A stretch of DNA of 64,000 nucleotides from Toxorhynchites rutilus septentrionalis (GCF_029784135.1 NC_073744.1:72218593-72282592), one strand, 5' to 3'. Shown: positions 1 to 14,383, counted from the first letter of the stretch. Notes: generated from the letters alone by a model not told the origin. A program made the numbers and translations.

Positions 1-2467
<2,467 letters not shown>

Positions 2468-2581
2468 TAGTATGGCCGCCGGTAGCGGCCCTTTCCATAT
2501 GTCCCTATCGAAAAACAAGTCCAAATTTGATGGATGAATTCAGCTACCAATAACATTAAAACGAAGATAAAAAACTTATAG

Positions 2582-2784
2582 CTGGTATAAATGGCGGCTA
2601 TTATTCAGGTGGATTACAACAAGCACATAGTACAACACCGCTTGAGGCACCGCACAGTGCTGGATCCCACGGACCGCCCAGTGGTCCTCCGCCACCGTCA
2701 GTCGCCGTACCACCTGTCTCCGCTGTCACAGCGCCACCACCACAAGGTATACAACATTCTATGGTCAGCAAATCGGTATGTTAA
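2582..2784 (+). CDS. CtBP: CtBP exon encoding the disordered tail; short-form stop
   Basis: The acceptor is CTTATAG|CT. With the leftover G of the previous exon it reads AGINGGYYSGGLQQAHSTT and then a Pro/Ser/Val-rich tail ending PPPQGIQHSMVSKS. Read straight through, the frame ends with VC and TAA at 2782-2784, giving a short isoform. Two potential 5' splice sites lie inside: G|GTATAC at 2746/2747 and TCG|GTATGT at 2775/2776. The latter is phase 0 and joins correctly to the distal exon at 10902. This matches the known existence of short and long CtBP forms in flies. Which donor is used cannot be told from sequence alone. Confidence 0.85.
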
Positions 2785-3622
2785 CAGAAAACGAGTGAAG
2801 CAACACGAAACTTGAAACAAACTGTGTGGTTGTAAACGTGTGTTTTTCCTATTGATTGTTTTGCTCCAACTAACCCCATTTATTAGTTATTATTATGATT
2901 TTTTTTTTCGAAATTCGTTACTATTAATTTACAGACTTATCGCATGTTTAGCTTTCTGGTTATTAAAATAATCAATTTACATGTACATATTAACAATGTG
3001 TATTTTGCATGTGTTTTGTTTTGACTCTTTTTCCTATATAGCACAGAAATTTTGTTTTGGTTCGCACTTTTTTTCTGTTCGGTAAACACTACTCACAGAA
3101 CTTCTAGCCAAAAATTTTGTTATCTTTTTTACGTTTTTGTTTTTGTTCTACCACCAACCACTACAAAACACACATCTAAAATTTGCAATCGGAATCATCC
3201 AAATTCACCACTGAAATGTGTAAATCATGAAAAAGTGAAATTGGCATTGTAAATTTATTTACCGATGGCAGATTTTTTTTTATCAAACACGCACAGTTGT
3301 GTCGAAGGTTGTTGCTATTCATGATGGCAATCTCGATGTTTTGTGTATTTGGAATAATGAGAGATGATTCGCACGTGCAAACAAACGCTGATGTGAGGGA
3401 CGAAATGAATGAAGTCTACAGATATAAGAACAATCGCATCAAACGAATAAATTGTTCATCACTCAACTGTTGCAGTGTTGATATTTGGGAATAAACTGAT
3501 CCACCGTGTATGGTCAAACATCTAAGGCATTTTTCGAATTGGATGGTATCTTATTCCTTGTGAAACTCTAGTCAGCGTAAAATCAGCTCTGCTTCGGTAG
3601 GATAGTGAAAATGACGGCTGTT

Positions 3623-4114
3623 TTTTTTATCCTTTTTGTTTGTTTTAGGGTCATTAGCAGTTTAGCTGTAACAGAGCCGAATTTCAATCGTGTACATGTC
3701 ACATGTTTATAATATCTATAATTAGCACATTACACAGTTGTCATGTTTTCGGCGTTAGAGTATTCCCTTCTATACCATTGCATATGGTACACATTTACAC
3801 AGTTGCCATATAGGCGTAAGAGTTTTCGTTCTGTTCTTCCATTATCCAGTTAGTCCGGACAGCGGAGACAGTTGATTGATCATTGTTGAGTTATTTATAG
3901 AACAGCAGCCCGATGTGTCTTGCAGAGCAGAGCAGTTGCATGGATGAATCGATCTTATTTCGACCGTGGATCGATCTCCATCGCTGATGATTGTTGCGTG
4001 GACGTAGTTATTCTGTAACAACACAAAGATGGTCAATGAGGGCCCCGAGTTTTGAACTCACGATCGATCGCTTACTAAGCGAACGCGCAACCAATGTGGC
4101 TACGGAGACCCCCG
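3623..4114 (-). mobile_element. tRNA-derived SINE, family 1, copy 1
   Basis: On the minus strand the element starts with a tRNA-like head: an A-box region around CGTAGCCACATTGGTTGCGC and a B-box around GTGAGTTCAAAACTC. It ends in an A-rich tail (T-rich on the + strand at 3621-3640). It is flanked by a perfect 13-bp duplication AATGACGGCTGTT at 3610-3622 and 4115-4127. A second copy at 43018-43505 is collinear almost end to end. About 490 bp is long for a SINE, so the non-tRNA body is substantial. Confidence 0.85.
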
Positions 4115-4479
4115 AATGACGGCTGTTGCACTATAAAAAAATATTAAAAAAGAATTCTGGTAAGGTTTTTACGAAATTGCGAACTTTTCTTCGAATACCC
4201 CGCATCATATTTTGGATACTCTGTAGTCCAATCCGAGCGAGGTAAGAATTCCGTTTATAACGAAAATCTCTGTTTCTCAACATCCAATAAATTTTTTTCA
4301 GATTGCTTTGGGATAATTCCTTGTTGCTTCATAGAACTTTTGGCCTGGAAACTACCCAAAATCCATTTTCACATCCTCCGTTCTTCGCTTAAAGGTTGCT
4401 GTGTATTTTCATAGCGCGTGTTTAGCCAGTAGATCTTGCTCCCGATTTATTTGTTTGAAAAATGAGTAGAAGTCTAACA

Positions 4480-4775
4480 GTCTAACAGGAATATATGGGA
4501 GGTAAAATGAAAATTTAAACATTGAACATGTTGGAAAAAGTAATACTTTCGAATACTTATAACCCGAGCATATCCTAATAGATCGCAATGATGTTTGCAT
4601 CAATTGCTAGAAAATATTAGCATCTTTCTTTCTTTATTTCTTTGTTTTTAAGAGGCTTTAAACTTTGCAGTTCATTCGCCTCTAACTAGCATCTATCTAC
4701 GCATCTATCACAATGAAATTTTAATTTTTCTTGAGATAAACAATTGAATAATTGTGAAATGTCAAGCAAAACATT
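4480..4775 (+). repeat. Dispersed repeat, family R1
   Basis: Matches 16031-16220 (same strand) and 20818-21040 (opposite strand) in order and spacing. Shared words include AATTTAAACA, CCTAATAGATCGCAA, GCATCTATCACAA, TTTTTCTTGA and TGAAATGTCAAGCA. In the 16 kb and 21 kb copies one end is the motif GACGTAGGACTACG. No ORF. Confidence 0.6.
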
Positions 4776-4820
4776 GCGTCGTAAGTCCCACCTCTTTGTG
4801 ATTCTGATGCCAGTCTGTAT

Positions 4821-5042
4821 ACACTGGATTTTTTTACCGGTTTTCTCGAAATTGCGCGATTTTCTTGAAATACGCGGTCTGCCTGTCGTCGCTTCGTTGG
4901 GAAGAGAAATTCTGCGAGTGCGCGTGCGAGTGTGGTTGTGACAAGCGCGAGCGAGCGGGGCAATCTCTTTTTACGCGATTTGCTCGAAAATACGCGTTTT
5001 TATGCGTACACGCATCATTCGCGTAAAAAAAAGAATTCAGTG
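4821..5042. mobile_element. Small MITE, TA-flanked
   Basis: Begins CACTGGATTTTTTTAC and ends with the inverted copy CACTGAATTCTTTTTTTTAC (read on the other strand), with TA on both sides (4819-4820 and 5043-5044). It is 222 bp and rich in the word ACGCGATTTT. The same word recurs at 5128-5170 just outside, probably from a decayed second copy. Confidence 0.5.
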
Positions 5043-5213
5043 TACATATGCAGCGCGGTACAACGATAACTTCGCATTGGTTGTTTATCTGGGGAGCATC
5101 GGGTTTCAGGATATACGGGATTCTTTTTTACGCGATTTTTCGTAATTTTATTTTACGCGATTTTTTACGCGGTTTTCTCGAAATTACTGCTCGTAATAAG
5201 AATACCTAATTGG

Positions 5214-5345
5214 CTTTAATTTGATCTGTCGATCGTCTGAATCGGTTCCGTAGTTAAATAGTTATGAATTTTTGAAAAAAAATCGGAAATGGAAAAACAA
5301 ATATTTTTCGGAAATGGTCACCCTAACAAAAAAATAAAAAAATAA
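5214..5345 (+). repeat. Dispersed repeat, second copy of 758-905
   Basis: Shares order and sequence with 758-905 (GATC.TCTGAATCGGT, AGTTATGAATT, TTTTTCGGA, CACCCTAA, AAAAAATAAA). No coding potential. Confidence 0.5.
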
Positions 5346-5925
5346 AATTGGATTGTTGATTTTTCTGCTTTTTCCCTCACAACCGGGTGAATGCTGTTAG
5401 TGGGCCTTTCTCAAGGCTTACAGTTGGTGCTAAATACCGTTCGGATGCATATATGCAGACTGGAATCTGTTGCCCCAACACAGACTTCAAAACCAAAGAG
5501 CCTGAGGAAATCGGCATTGCAAATACATGCAAACTGCGAGTACTTTTGTACTTGCTTACATTTGTGCAAATCGGAATTCAATCAATACACAAACATGATT
5601 GTCATGCTAATGGTAGTCCTACGTCAACCTTGCAGTTATATCATATATATAACTCTCCTATATTTTTATGGCGATAACAGCTTCCGAGAGCCCCGAGTTA
5701 GCCTTGGTTATTCTCAAGACGATCAGAATTTCTACGTCGGGTTTCAAGATCAGTTTGCTTCTCTTGGTTCCTATTAGGCACATTTCCGCCCTCGCGTATA
5801 CCTATATACGAGAAAATCAATGCACGACGAATCACTAAGCCATTGCTACACACATTATTTCTGCATACATACATTTTATAAATTGTTTTATAAAGGTGTT
5901 ATTTCGATCGTCTCTATAAGTCTGT

Positions 5926-6690
5926 CAGAGTACTCAATCCTTTTTTAGAGGGGCCAAAAATACGCGTTATTCATGGTGTCGCGGGCCGCAAAAAAATTTT
6001 TGAAAAAAACTTCAAAGAAGGGTGATGGCTAATGCACGTAGGGCTACGAAAATATAACCGGCGAGAAACAACGATTATAGAGATTCAAGAATGAAACTCT
6101 TTAATACAGACATCTGGTAGCACTGATTAGGACCGATAAATGAATGCTTTAAAAAGACAATTTGAGTAGATTCTTAAACTAACTCTTAGAATTAACATGT
6201 CCATTATTCGCTGTTTATAGCGAAAAAAATTTCACCTTCAATTTTTGCTCCGAAGAACGCAACTCTCATATCTTCTCCGCATCCGGCTTGAATTGTGCTG
6301 CACTTTGACGTTACACGATGTATGTTTTGAAATTTGGAAAACTAAACTAAACTCTCGGCCTTGAGAAAGACCATTTGAAAAATTTCACTGCCGTCTGATC
6401 GTTAGCTGGATGACTGATGAATCGTGAATCGCGAATAGAAATACAATAAATTGAAAACGGTCGGAGCTATTGCTATTGCTATTTCCTTTTCATAGAACCC
6501 TTTCCTGTGTTATGATTTGGCACCATTACTGAAAGACGTAGTCTCACGTCAAAAAACAGGAAATGTTTTCTTAGGTTTTCGTTTTTGTTACAAATGAAAA
6601 ATATTTTCAAATAAAGTAACACCAGATGGGTCAACCATAAGAGCCTCCCGGGTCACAAGCGGCTCGCGGGCCCCAGGTTGAGTATAGTTG
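5926..6690. mobile_element. hAT-like non-autonomous element
   Basis: Left end CAGAGTACTCAATCC and, about 750 bp on, an inverted counterpart (AACTATACTCAACC on the other strand). The subterminal words GTCGCGGGCCGCAAAAA (left) and AAGCGGCTCGCGGGCCCC (right) also occur at the ends of the clearer hAT element at 17548-20554. I could not find a clean 8-bp duplication here, so the boundaries are approximate. Confidence 0.5.
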
Positions 6691-7473
6691 ATCTGTACGG
6701 TTTATACTGACGAACAGGTTCGGTTTATAATGAAAGAGTTTTCTCGGTTGCTCATGATTTCGGATATTATTTTAGAACGATTAGAAATAAACTCTTCAGT
6801 TGTTCTACGCAGTGAATTACTCTCGGATGAATATTAGCCGACTGCATATCGCGAGTCCACGAATGCACCTGAAGCACGAACCTGACTCCGGGATCTGTTG
6901 AATTGAACTATACACCTTCGGTAACGCATAAAAACAAAAAAAAACGTGTGCACACTCTCTGTCATACGGTATAAAGAACAGCGTAGTGTATCATTTTATC
7001 AAGCCTCTATCCTTGAAATTGCAAACAAAATCGCACCGCGACCATCTTTCATTCACAACACGCCATTGACACGCTCCGAAGCGATTTCGCTCTCGCACTT
7101 TGTATCCAGCAAGATCGCTGTGTGTGACATCGGCACAAGGAAAAATCGTTGAAAAATCGGGACTAAAAATATCGTTAATTAAGGTGCTAGTAGTTGTGCG
7201 CTCAAAAACTATACGAACTATACGACCGATTTGAATAAATTCGGCTAGAAAACGTAAAACTGTATTCTTCAATGCGTAACGTGGCGTACGTGGCTGTACC
7301 GGGGTGTAAGTTCAAAGTTTCGAAAACGTTGAACGTTAATAACTCTTTGGCGGTCGAATCAAGTAGTATGAAAATCCTTTCATTCGAAAGATAAAACGTC
7401 TGAGATTTAAAAGATTGTTACCTATTGACCCGAAACCTTCTTTCAATAGCTTAATAATTGCTCCTAAAACAGC

Positions 7474-7732
7474 GTGCTCCCGTGGCCGAGTGGTTAGCGT
7501 CCCACACGGGTTCGATTCCCGTTCTGGCCGGGGGATTTTTCGGCAAAGAAAATTCTTCCGGCTTGCACTGTGGTCACGCGTGTTCTAGAGCTTGCCACTC
7601 CAGAGTACATTTAAGGCGTGTTATTCGGCATAGAAATTTCAACCAAGTATTACTAATAAAAATGATGCAAGTAATGCTACGTTGAAATGGCAAAAGTTCC
7701 ACTGGAACGTTAGAGCCATCCAAGAAGAAAAC
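7474..7732 (+). mobile_element. tRNA-derived SINE, family 2, copy with intact head
   Basis: The head reads GCTCCCGTGGCCGAGTGGTT (A-box) and GGGTTCGATTCCCGTTCTG (B-box). A shared body follows: GGCAAAGAAAATTCTTCCGG, TGCACTGTGGTCACGCG, GGCATAGAAATTTC, and the tail word GTTAGAGCCATCCAAGAAGA. Copies with the same body lie at 26137-26425, 33095-33352 (minus), 57990-58212 and a fragment at 25036-25110 (minus). It is a retroposed family, not a functional tRNA gene. Confidence 0.85.
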
Positions 7733-8829
7733 AGGCTATTCAAATCACACAAATCTGCGTATAAGTTGGCGCCCGCTCGGAAATCCATTTAGTTGTGATT
7801 AGAAAGTGACGGGAAGATGGTCTCGTTAGCTCGCTTAAACACTATGTTTTTCTCTCCTAATTCCATTTTTTACGCAGCCGGACCGACCGGACCTTTTAGC
7901 AAAAAACGAAGTGTGAATGACAATTCGATACATTTTTTTCCTGCCACCGAACTAAAAGGAGCTGCTTTTTGGCAAAAGCAGTAATTCTTTTATCGAATGG
8001 TCACGAATGCTGCTATCGACCAACGATTCCAATTATCGGGGTTGGAGAGGGGGTATTTGCGCTGGGTGTTTTCAAGGAGGAATCGATCCCTCCTTTGAGC
8101 GTTAATAATTTTTTTCCGGCTGAACGAAATGGTATGATAGTCACTTTATTCGAAAGATAAAATCATATCCATATCCTTTTTTCGTGTTTGGACCTCATTT
8201 CAAGTTCTTTTTTGCGTTATCCGCGATTTTCGTTATTTGTGGTGACCTTCTCAGACTGCTCCGCGGATAATCGTGGTTCTACTGTATTTCATCTCTCTTT
8301 AGTGTCCGTAGAACGTGCATTGTGATTGCATTTTGAGTTTCACTCTAGACAGCGATCAACCAACACAATGTGTTCAAGTTGAGTACTAATTTAGAAATAT
8401 TGTTGCTGTGCCGATTGCTTGTGCCGCGCTCAGTGGAAGCATTCTGTGCGCATGCGTTTGTTGAATAGAATAAGAGACGGAGCCATGGAATATGTTTGCT
8501 GTTTCTTCTGACTGATTTGAGAGTCGACTCCGCGCATGTCACGTTGTATCGAGCGAGTCATCCAGTCTAGCAATCAGTCGACGGCGGCCTCGAGGGCGTC
8601 CAAAATTGTCATTCAGAACAGAACAGAACTGAAAAACTACTTGTATATTCTATACGTTATTTGAATGAACAACCATTGATGTAGACCTACGTCATCCGGT
8701 CATGCCCCCGATAATGAACTCTTCTATACTCGCGCATACGGTCGAAATTTTGAGTTGTTTTTAATGACCATTTGTTTGAAGTTGCATCTGAATCAATTCT
8801 CAATGAATGAATGAATGAATATTTGGGGG

Positions 8830-9525
8830 AATTTGGAAACGAGAGCGCTACATTGGAGGCACAAGGTTTTGAGCTTCAATACCTCTTTGTCGACTGAACG
8901 AAGTGATATGATTATCACTTCATTCGAATAATAAAATGTCTACGAGTTAAATGCCTTGAAGGCAAACTATTCATAGAGTCGAATGAACTGAAGAAGTTGG
9001 CTTGCGTTCGGCGGTTTTCAATAATTTTAATGGTTTTTTCTCTACTACAGCCGTAGCAGTAGCAGGTGCTTTCTGCTTGTTACTCATCTTCTTCACAGTA
9101 GGCACTTTGTGTTTTTCGGCAGCGGTAGCTGTTTTCTTCTCCCCGGATAATTTGTCAGCAGCGATGACATCTTATCGTGACACATCTCTTCTTCTTGACG
9201 CTCGACGCCCGCCGGCAATCAATGCTGACTCGATAACCACCAAACGTAAAGAGTTGCGTGTATGTGTTCGGCGGCTGTCTTCAATTCCTCAAGCGGAAAC
9301 CTTTTCCGATGCTGGTGCTTTCTTGGTCGTTAGCGGTACAATTCTTCTCTGTGGTTGATTCCCTTTTGGTCTTAGGGGGAAACTTTAACGAACCCGACAC
9401 ACCAATGCCGTTTGTTTGCACAAACAGGAGGTTAACGCTCAAAATCTTGTTGCTGCGGCGTAACGCTCTCGTTTTCGAAATTTTGAACCTAGTATAGAAA
9501 TGAAAGACGTTGTCCTACGTCAAAA
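8830..9525. mobile_element. Foldback-like repeat with histone-H1-like core
   Basis: The left flank (8835-8950, GAAACGAGAGCGCTACATTG, AAGGTTTTGAGC) reappears inverted at 9425-9500 (on the other strand CGAAAACGAGAGCGTTACG, AAGATTTTGAGCG). The right end is the motif GAAAGACGTTGTCCTACGTC at 9501-9520. The same end sequences bracket the larger repeat at 33445-35253. The core holds the H1-like pseudogene described separately. The left boundary is uncertain. Confidence 0.45.
9005..9350 (-). pseudogene. Histone H1-like C-terminal tail fragment
   Basis: On the minus strand between about 9155 and 9010 an open stretch of over 40 residues is Lys/Ala/Pro-rich: EKKTATAAEKHKVPTVKKMS, then NKQKAPATATAVVEKKPL and LLKTAER. 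This is the composition of an insect H1 C-terminal domain. A second short piece near 9350-9300 reads TTKKAPASEKVSA and then a stop. There is no globular domain, start codon or continuous frame, so it is a fragment if it is histone-derived at all. Any Lys/Ala-rich nuclear protein could look the same. Confidence 0.4.
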
Positions 9526-10901
9526 GAGTTGAAAACTTTTGGAATTCGTCAGTGAGTATTTGATTATAGAGACAATATGCTTTTGCAGTTCATTCGTCTC
9601 TAGTTTTAAAAAAGATTAATTTAGAAAATTAATTCTAAACTTGCAGCTTTGTAAGCCCCGTTTTGGGCGTCCTTAGCTGGATGTCTGTCAAAATCGTGAT
9701 GATCGTCAGTTGATTGATTGATTTGATTGTTCTTTTTTTTGTCTATTACCAAGGCTTTAAAGTACAAAGCTAATCTACCTTTAGCCTTGAAAAAAACGAC
9801 CAAAGCGGACGCACAGCTATTTAGGCTACGAAGACCTCCATCGTCGGTCAAAATTCCGTCACGCTGCGTGAATTAGTAGTCTGTGTTAGGGAAATACATT
9901 GCGGTCTGAACAAATGTATGTAACATTATTTTCTATAATGCTATAATGCAGTGTCTAAATGAATTAGCGTGACTACGTGAATTTCTCGTGACTACGTCAA
10001 GAAATTACTGAGCAATCAGCACTCCAAATTGGACAATTTTCGTGACGATTTTTAGTTTTTTTTTGTATTTGTGCCCATAATATGTTCCCGAAAGTCGTTA
10101 TCCCACGTCAAACCTGCTCATTACAGTGTGAATGCTTCCCTGAAGATGGTGTACATCTTTTTTATTTAAAAATTGTTTCATGCGAATACGAATCTCCCCA
10201 ATACAAGTTGCACATTTAATTGACAAATTTGTATTCTACATATCATTCTTGCGTTCCTGAAAAGGAATCCCTCGATAGAATATTAGCCCAGCATCAGATG
10301 AGGTGTTTGGATAAAAACTACAATATTTCATTAATTATGATTTTCACTCCTTCCTCTTGTGTATACCTACAACGGATCTATTATATAGCCAAACAAAACT
10401 CTTTGCAGGATACGAATCAGATATGCGTACCATACTTGAACGCTGTACGTAATTGAAACAAATCGACTTGTTCCGAGTACACAACCATCCTGTAGAAAGC
10501 AAATGCGAGCCAAAAACGCAGTCATCAACACTCATTTCATTTGTTTTTTTTTGTTCCGTTTCAAATATCAATCTTTTACCGTTTCACAACGAATGTTCAT
10601 CTAGTTCATTTTTCTTCAACTGGTTAGAATTTTTGATTAAACAATGTAGCGTATCTTGTTGGGGGAGTGTAGCAGCAATACCGATGTATATACCATTTAT
10701 CTTATCATTTAATCATTTTCAAACCCCCTCACTAGTAGTGTCCCCGATTTGGGCAGTTTTCCGCCTGGTTGGCGAGAAAGGTGCCCAACTCGGCACAATT
10801 TTAATGGCAAAATTATTCAACCTACTGATGTATTGCTTATTTTATCCTGATTTCTTCTACCACCCTTTGGCCACGCGTGAAATCGCAATCAAATCAAACA
10901 G

Positions 10902-10967
10902 CCTCTTAGTGCCCCCGATCCAAGTAATCATCATTCGGTTAAGCCGGAACCATCGGAAGTACATTAG
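10902..10967 (+). CDS. CtBP: CtBP alternative terminal exon, long isoform
   Basis: A 21-codon terminal exon begins after AATCAAACAG at 10901 and encodes PLSAPDPSNHHSVKPEPS followed by EVH and TAG (10965-10967). The phase (0) fits the TCG|GTATGT donor at 2775. The other GT site at 2747 would run into a stop, so the pairing is constrained. The core HSVKPEP matches the VKPE sumoylation motif near the end of vertebrate CtBP1 in sequence and in position next to the C-terminus. The upstream frame is closed by TGA, as expected for an acceptor. Identification rests on motif, phase and location. Confidence 0.72.
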   Translation, partial: PLSAPDPSNHHSVKPEPSEVH

Positions 10968-13150
10968 TTTCATTATTATTATTATTATGAATCACTTATT
11001 ATTAATTACGATTAAAAGTCGATAATACAGAAAGGAAACAAAAGAAAAAGGAGAGAAATAAACATTTTTTTCAAATTTTTTAATGTAGGCAAATAAGAAA
11101 AATACACACACACAGACACACAAACACAAGTGAGGGATTAAAAAAAAATGAAGAATTATATATTGCGGACGAGGATGAGGATCGATAATAATTATTATGA
11201 TTAAAATTAAACAAGAAAAAATGTGAGAAATGATTACGTTAGTAAGATGTGAAAAAAGTTACTGCAACAAAGTATAAGCAAAAGTGAAAGAGAACAAACA
11301 AAAAAAAAGAATTAATAATAGAAATAGTTTTGTGTAAGAGGATACTATGTATAAATACAGGTGTACACACAATAGAAATAATAATACACAGCAACTATGT
11401 TTGGCAAAGATGACCGGCAAACAAACCAACAAAACAAAAAAAATATGAATAACAGACTACAACTCGACTGACATATGCACACAAATGTGAACAGAAGAAC
11501 AGAACCCCAAAACAACTTCCAAAAATTCAAACAGACACGTATACTTACGTCCTCTAGAGAGAAAATGTATGGACGAAAACTAAGGCAAACTGGGTTATAC
11601 CAACCAATACGACGGCAGAAACGAAACACTTATATGTTGTAGTGGTACGTTTAAAATGAGAATTGCTTCCTTTTTTGTTTTATAACTTTTAATGATAATG
11701 AATTGGATTATATTTTATTTTTCTCTGTAAGTAGAAGAACAGAAATTCCTTTTATTTTTAGTGTATGTAGGGATAAATAAAGAAACATGGAGAAAAAGCG
11801 TAATACATGAGTATGTGTGCGAGTAAGTCAAATGAATTTCGGTAGTCGGAGAGAGAGTTTTCGAAGTAATTGAATAGTTTAAACTGCACCGGGACAGACA
11901 AAAGTGATTGTCCTATTAAGTCCATATTTGCGCATACTATTTCACCCTGGAAAGACAATCGCAGTAAAAAAGGGAAAAGCGTGAGGTTGATAATTCGTGT
12001 GGAACAGATTTACAAAAGTTTAAGTGGTTCCCCCTTTCCATGAATCTTGGACGGAACCGGGTTATAATTACCATCTTTTCTGAAGGTGCCATATGTCGAG
12101 TGCATTTCCGAGCAAATGAACTAAGCATCTGATCTCTCCCTCTTAGCGCCCTGAAATTGAGTTTGGCACAAAAAAACGATCAAGAAAACGCCGACATTGA
12201 AACACTTAAACTTGCCATCAACTTGTTCCACGTTGAATACGGTCTCCGGAAAGCTTTTTGAACCATTTGCAATATGACCAAGATAGAGCTTCACCTTCTG
12301 AAAGTAGGCTGTCACATGCCTTACCAAATTGACTTGGAAATGCCGTAAACAGTTTCTCCTGGCCCGATTTCTAACCTTTGTTCTCTAAGTCTGTGATCTT
12401 ATAGTGTGGCTTTTCGGATTTTTAGAGTTTATTCCTGTGGAGCGTACCAATCTGAGTATGAACTGGAAAAAAAGATAAAGCGATCAGAGAAACAAGTTTT
12501 TATCTAAACATTACGAACAGGAACTCCCTAACGGTGTACTCCAAGAACGTAAGTGAAAACTATTAGATCTGTAAAAGTATCAACACAGAAACATTATGGT
12601 AGGCACATGTGACCACTTGAAGCCAAGCTACCGAACAAAATTCCTTCAAAAAATCAAACCAACTGCTGTCCAAGTGCTCAACAGATGCGTTTATCGAGCC
12701 ACACCCGTCACCAATAATAAAATTTCCTTTGTATGAACGTTCAGCCACACAATGCGCAGTTTCCCTCAGAACAAAATTGAATATTTCCTATACACATCTT
12801 GTTGGATTTGTGTGCGCATGTAAAAACTGATAGAAAATGATAGCTCACGAAATGGCAGAAATACCACCAACCCCTAAAAAACAACAAATCAGCAGAAATA
12901 ATTATATTGATTAACACATGTAGTGCTGGGCATTCGTTGATGAATACATGCAAACTAAAGAAGTAAATAAAGAAAAGAGAAAAAAAAGTTAAAACATCTT
13001 TTTTGCGAATCAACATTATTCAGCAGCCAACACAAAAATAGAAAACAAACAAACGCTCTGTATATGGAACCGCGACAAGAGATGAAGGAAGAAATGCAAG
13101 ATATAAATAAAGATGAAAATGGGTTAAAAATGATACGAAATTGTGTCATC
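10968..13150 (+). other. Probable CtBP long-form 3' UTR
   Basis: AT-rich, non-repetitive sequence with CA-rich runs (11101-11130) and several AATAAA signals on the + strand (near 11057, 11775, 12965 and 13106). It lacks the TE words that fill the flanks, which suits a long 3' UTR of a regulator expressed in neurons and embryo. The true 3' end cannot be set. Confidence 0.45.
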
Positions 13151-14127
13151 GATATGCCCGTTGATGAATATCACATCCATTCTACGCTTCCAGCATGATT
13201 CTCGATTCAAATTGTGTTGAAGTAGCATCTTTCTCTAATGTTATAATTTGATCAGCTAGAAAGACTCCTATCTTGCCCCACTCTGCGTCGATTTTTTTCT
13301 ACTTAACATATTAAGGACCGCACGTTTTGGGGCAAATTTGAACGCTTCATTTGTTCGGATTCCACGAATGAGATCGTTTCCTTCAATGTGGATGAGACGA
13401 AGGCGAGCCATCGGTAGGCCTTGTTAGATTCTTGGCAAACCAAGGATTTAACCTTCAAGTGTAGAAAACACGGGTTATTTCGTAATCCAACCGTAACAGA
13501 CGGAACGCAAAACACGAGAAATCTCGTGAGCGGTCCGCAATGTGTTAAGCATTATATTTTGTTTGGTACATCAAATGGACTAAGTCACAAACAGCATCAC
13601 TTTGCCACGGACATGGAATCTATTACTAATTAATTTATTAGTGTATTAGGTGATCTCATTTATTCCACGGGATCTCAAGAAAAAAAATACAACACGTGGA
13701 AAAATGATGATCGATTGGAAAATGAATTCACTGCCTACATTCGTACTGAATTGCCTGTCCTCGATAACATACGACATCGGTCGGGGTGTGTTGCCAGGCC
13801 TTAATCGAGTATCAAGAAAGTTAACGGAATGAACGGCACCGATTGACAGTCAGGATCTGGGACATAGAATAGCTACCTAAGGAAAGAAAAAAGGGGTTAT
13901 TTGATTCATCTACAAAAACGTGACAAACTGGGTTGTGATAACTATCGTCGTCGACTTCAAAGCCGCATACAATAGTACACGAAAATTATGAAGAATCATG
14001 GACGAACACGGTTTTCCCCAGGAGCTGACGAGACATATACAGGCTACGATTAGCGGTTTGAGATTCACATGAGACATGAGCAATGCGATAGGCTCTCTAA
14101 TCTGCTCTTCATCTTGGCACCCGAATA
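13151..14127. other. CtBP-glass intergenic, no gene seen
   Basis: I see no coding sequence or recognisable repeat ends here. Bases 13690-14100 contain a short LINE-like reading (words around 'GVLPGLNRVS' on the + strand and 'DFKAAYNS', an RT-type motif, near 13955) suggesting a very decayed non-LTR retrotransposon fragment. Confidence 0.4.
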
Positions 14128-14383
14128 CAGTACTGGTCAGAATTATAGGCAGTAAGGTTGGTATTATGATGAGCTAGGAATATCTTTCTTCAGTATCAGG
14201 TGAATGAAGTACAGTGATATTTTTTAAAGAGTTTATTGATAACAGAAATAAAACGCAGTAGTTCTTGCTCTATTAAAAGTTAACAAAAGGAGTTAGAACT
14301 AGGTGTGGTTATAAATGTAGGAAAAACCTGGTCATAATTATAGGCAGTTCAATGAACTTCATGAGAATTGAAGACTTTAAGTT

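Larger units (their letters stand above)
2785..10901 (+). other. Long CtBP intron or short-form 3' UTR, repeat-filled
   Basis: This 8.1 kb stretch holds a SINE (3623-4114), a small TA-flanked MITE (4821-5042), a hAT-like MITE (5926-6690), a second SINE family (7474-7732) and a foldback-like repeat with a histone-like core (about 8830-9525). The remaining parts (2785-3600, 6700-7470, 7740-8820, 9530-10900) are AT-rich and show no coding sequence I can support. Bases 2785-3500 could be 3' UTR of the short CtBP transcript. Confidence 0.6.

Noticed and set aside
5387..5777. Overlapping + strand frames of 96 and 128 codons
   Set aside because: Neither has protein-like composition nor any motif, and they overlap in two frames.
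7475..7545. Possible true tRNA gene (clear A and B boxes)
   Set aside because: The downstream 190 bases are shared with four other copies in the window, so it is a SINE head, not a stand-alone tRNA.
10453..11025. 190-codon open frame covering the CtBP tail exon
   Set aside because: It reads in a different frame from the VKPE-containing exon and is compositionally non-protein-like.
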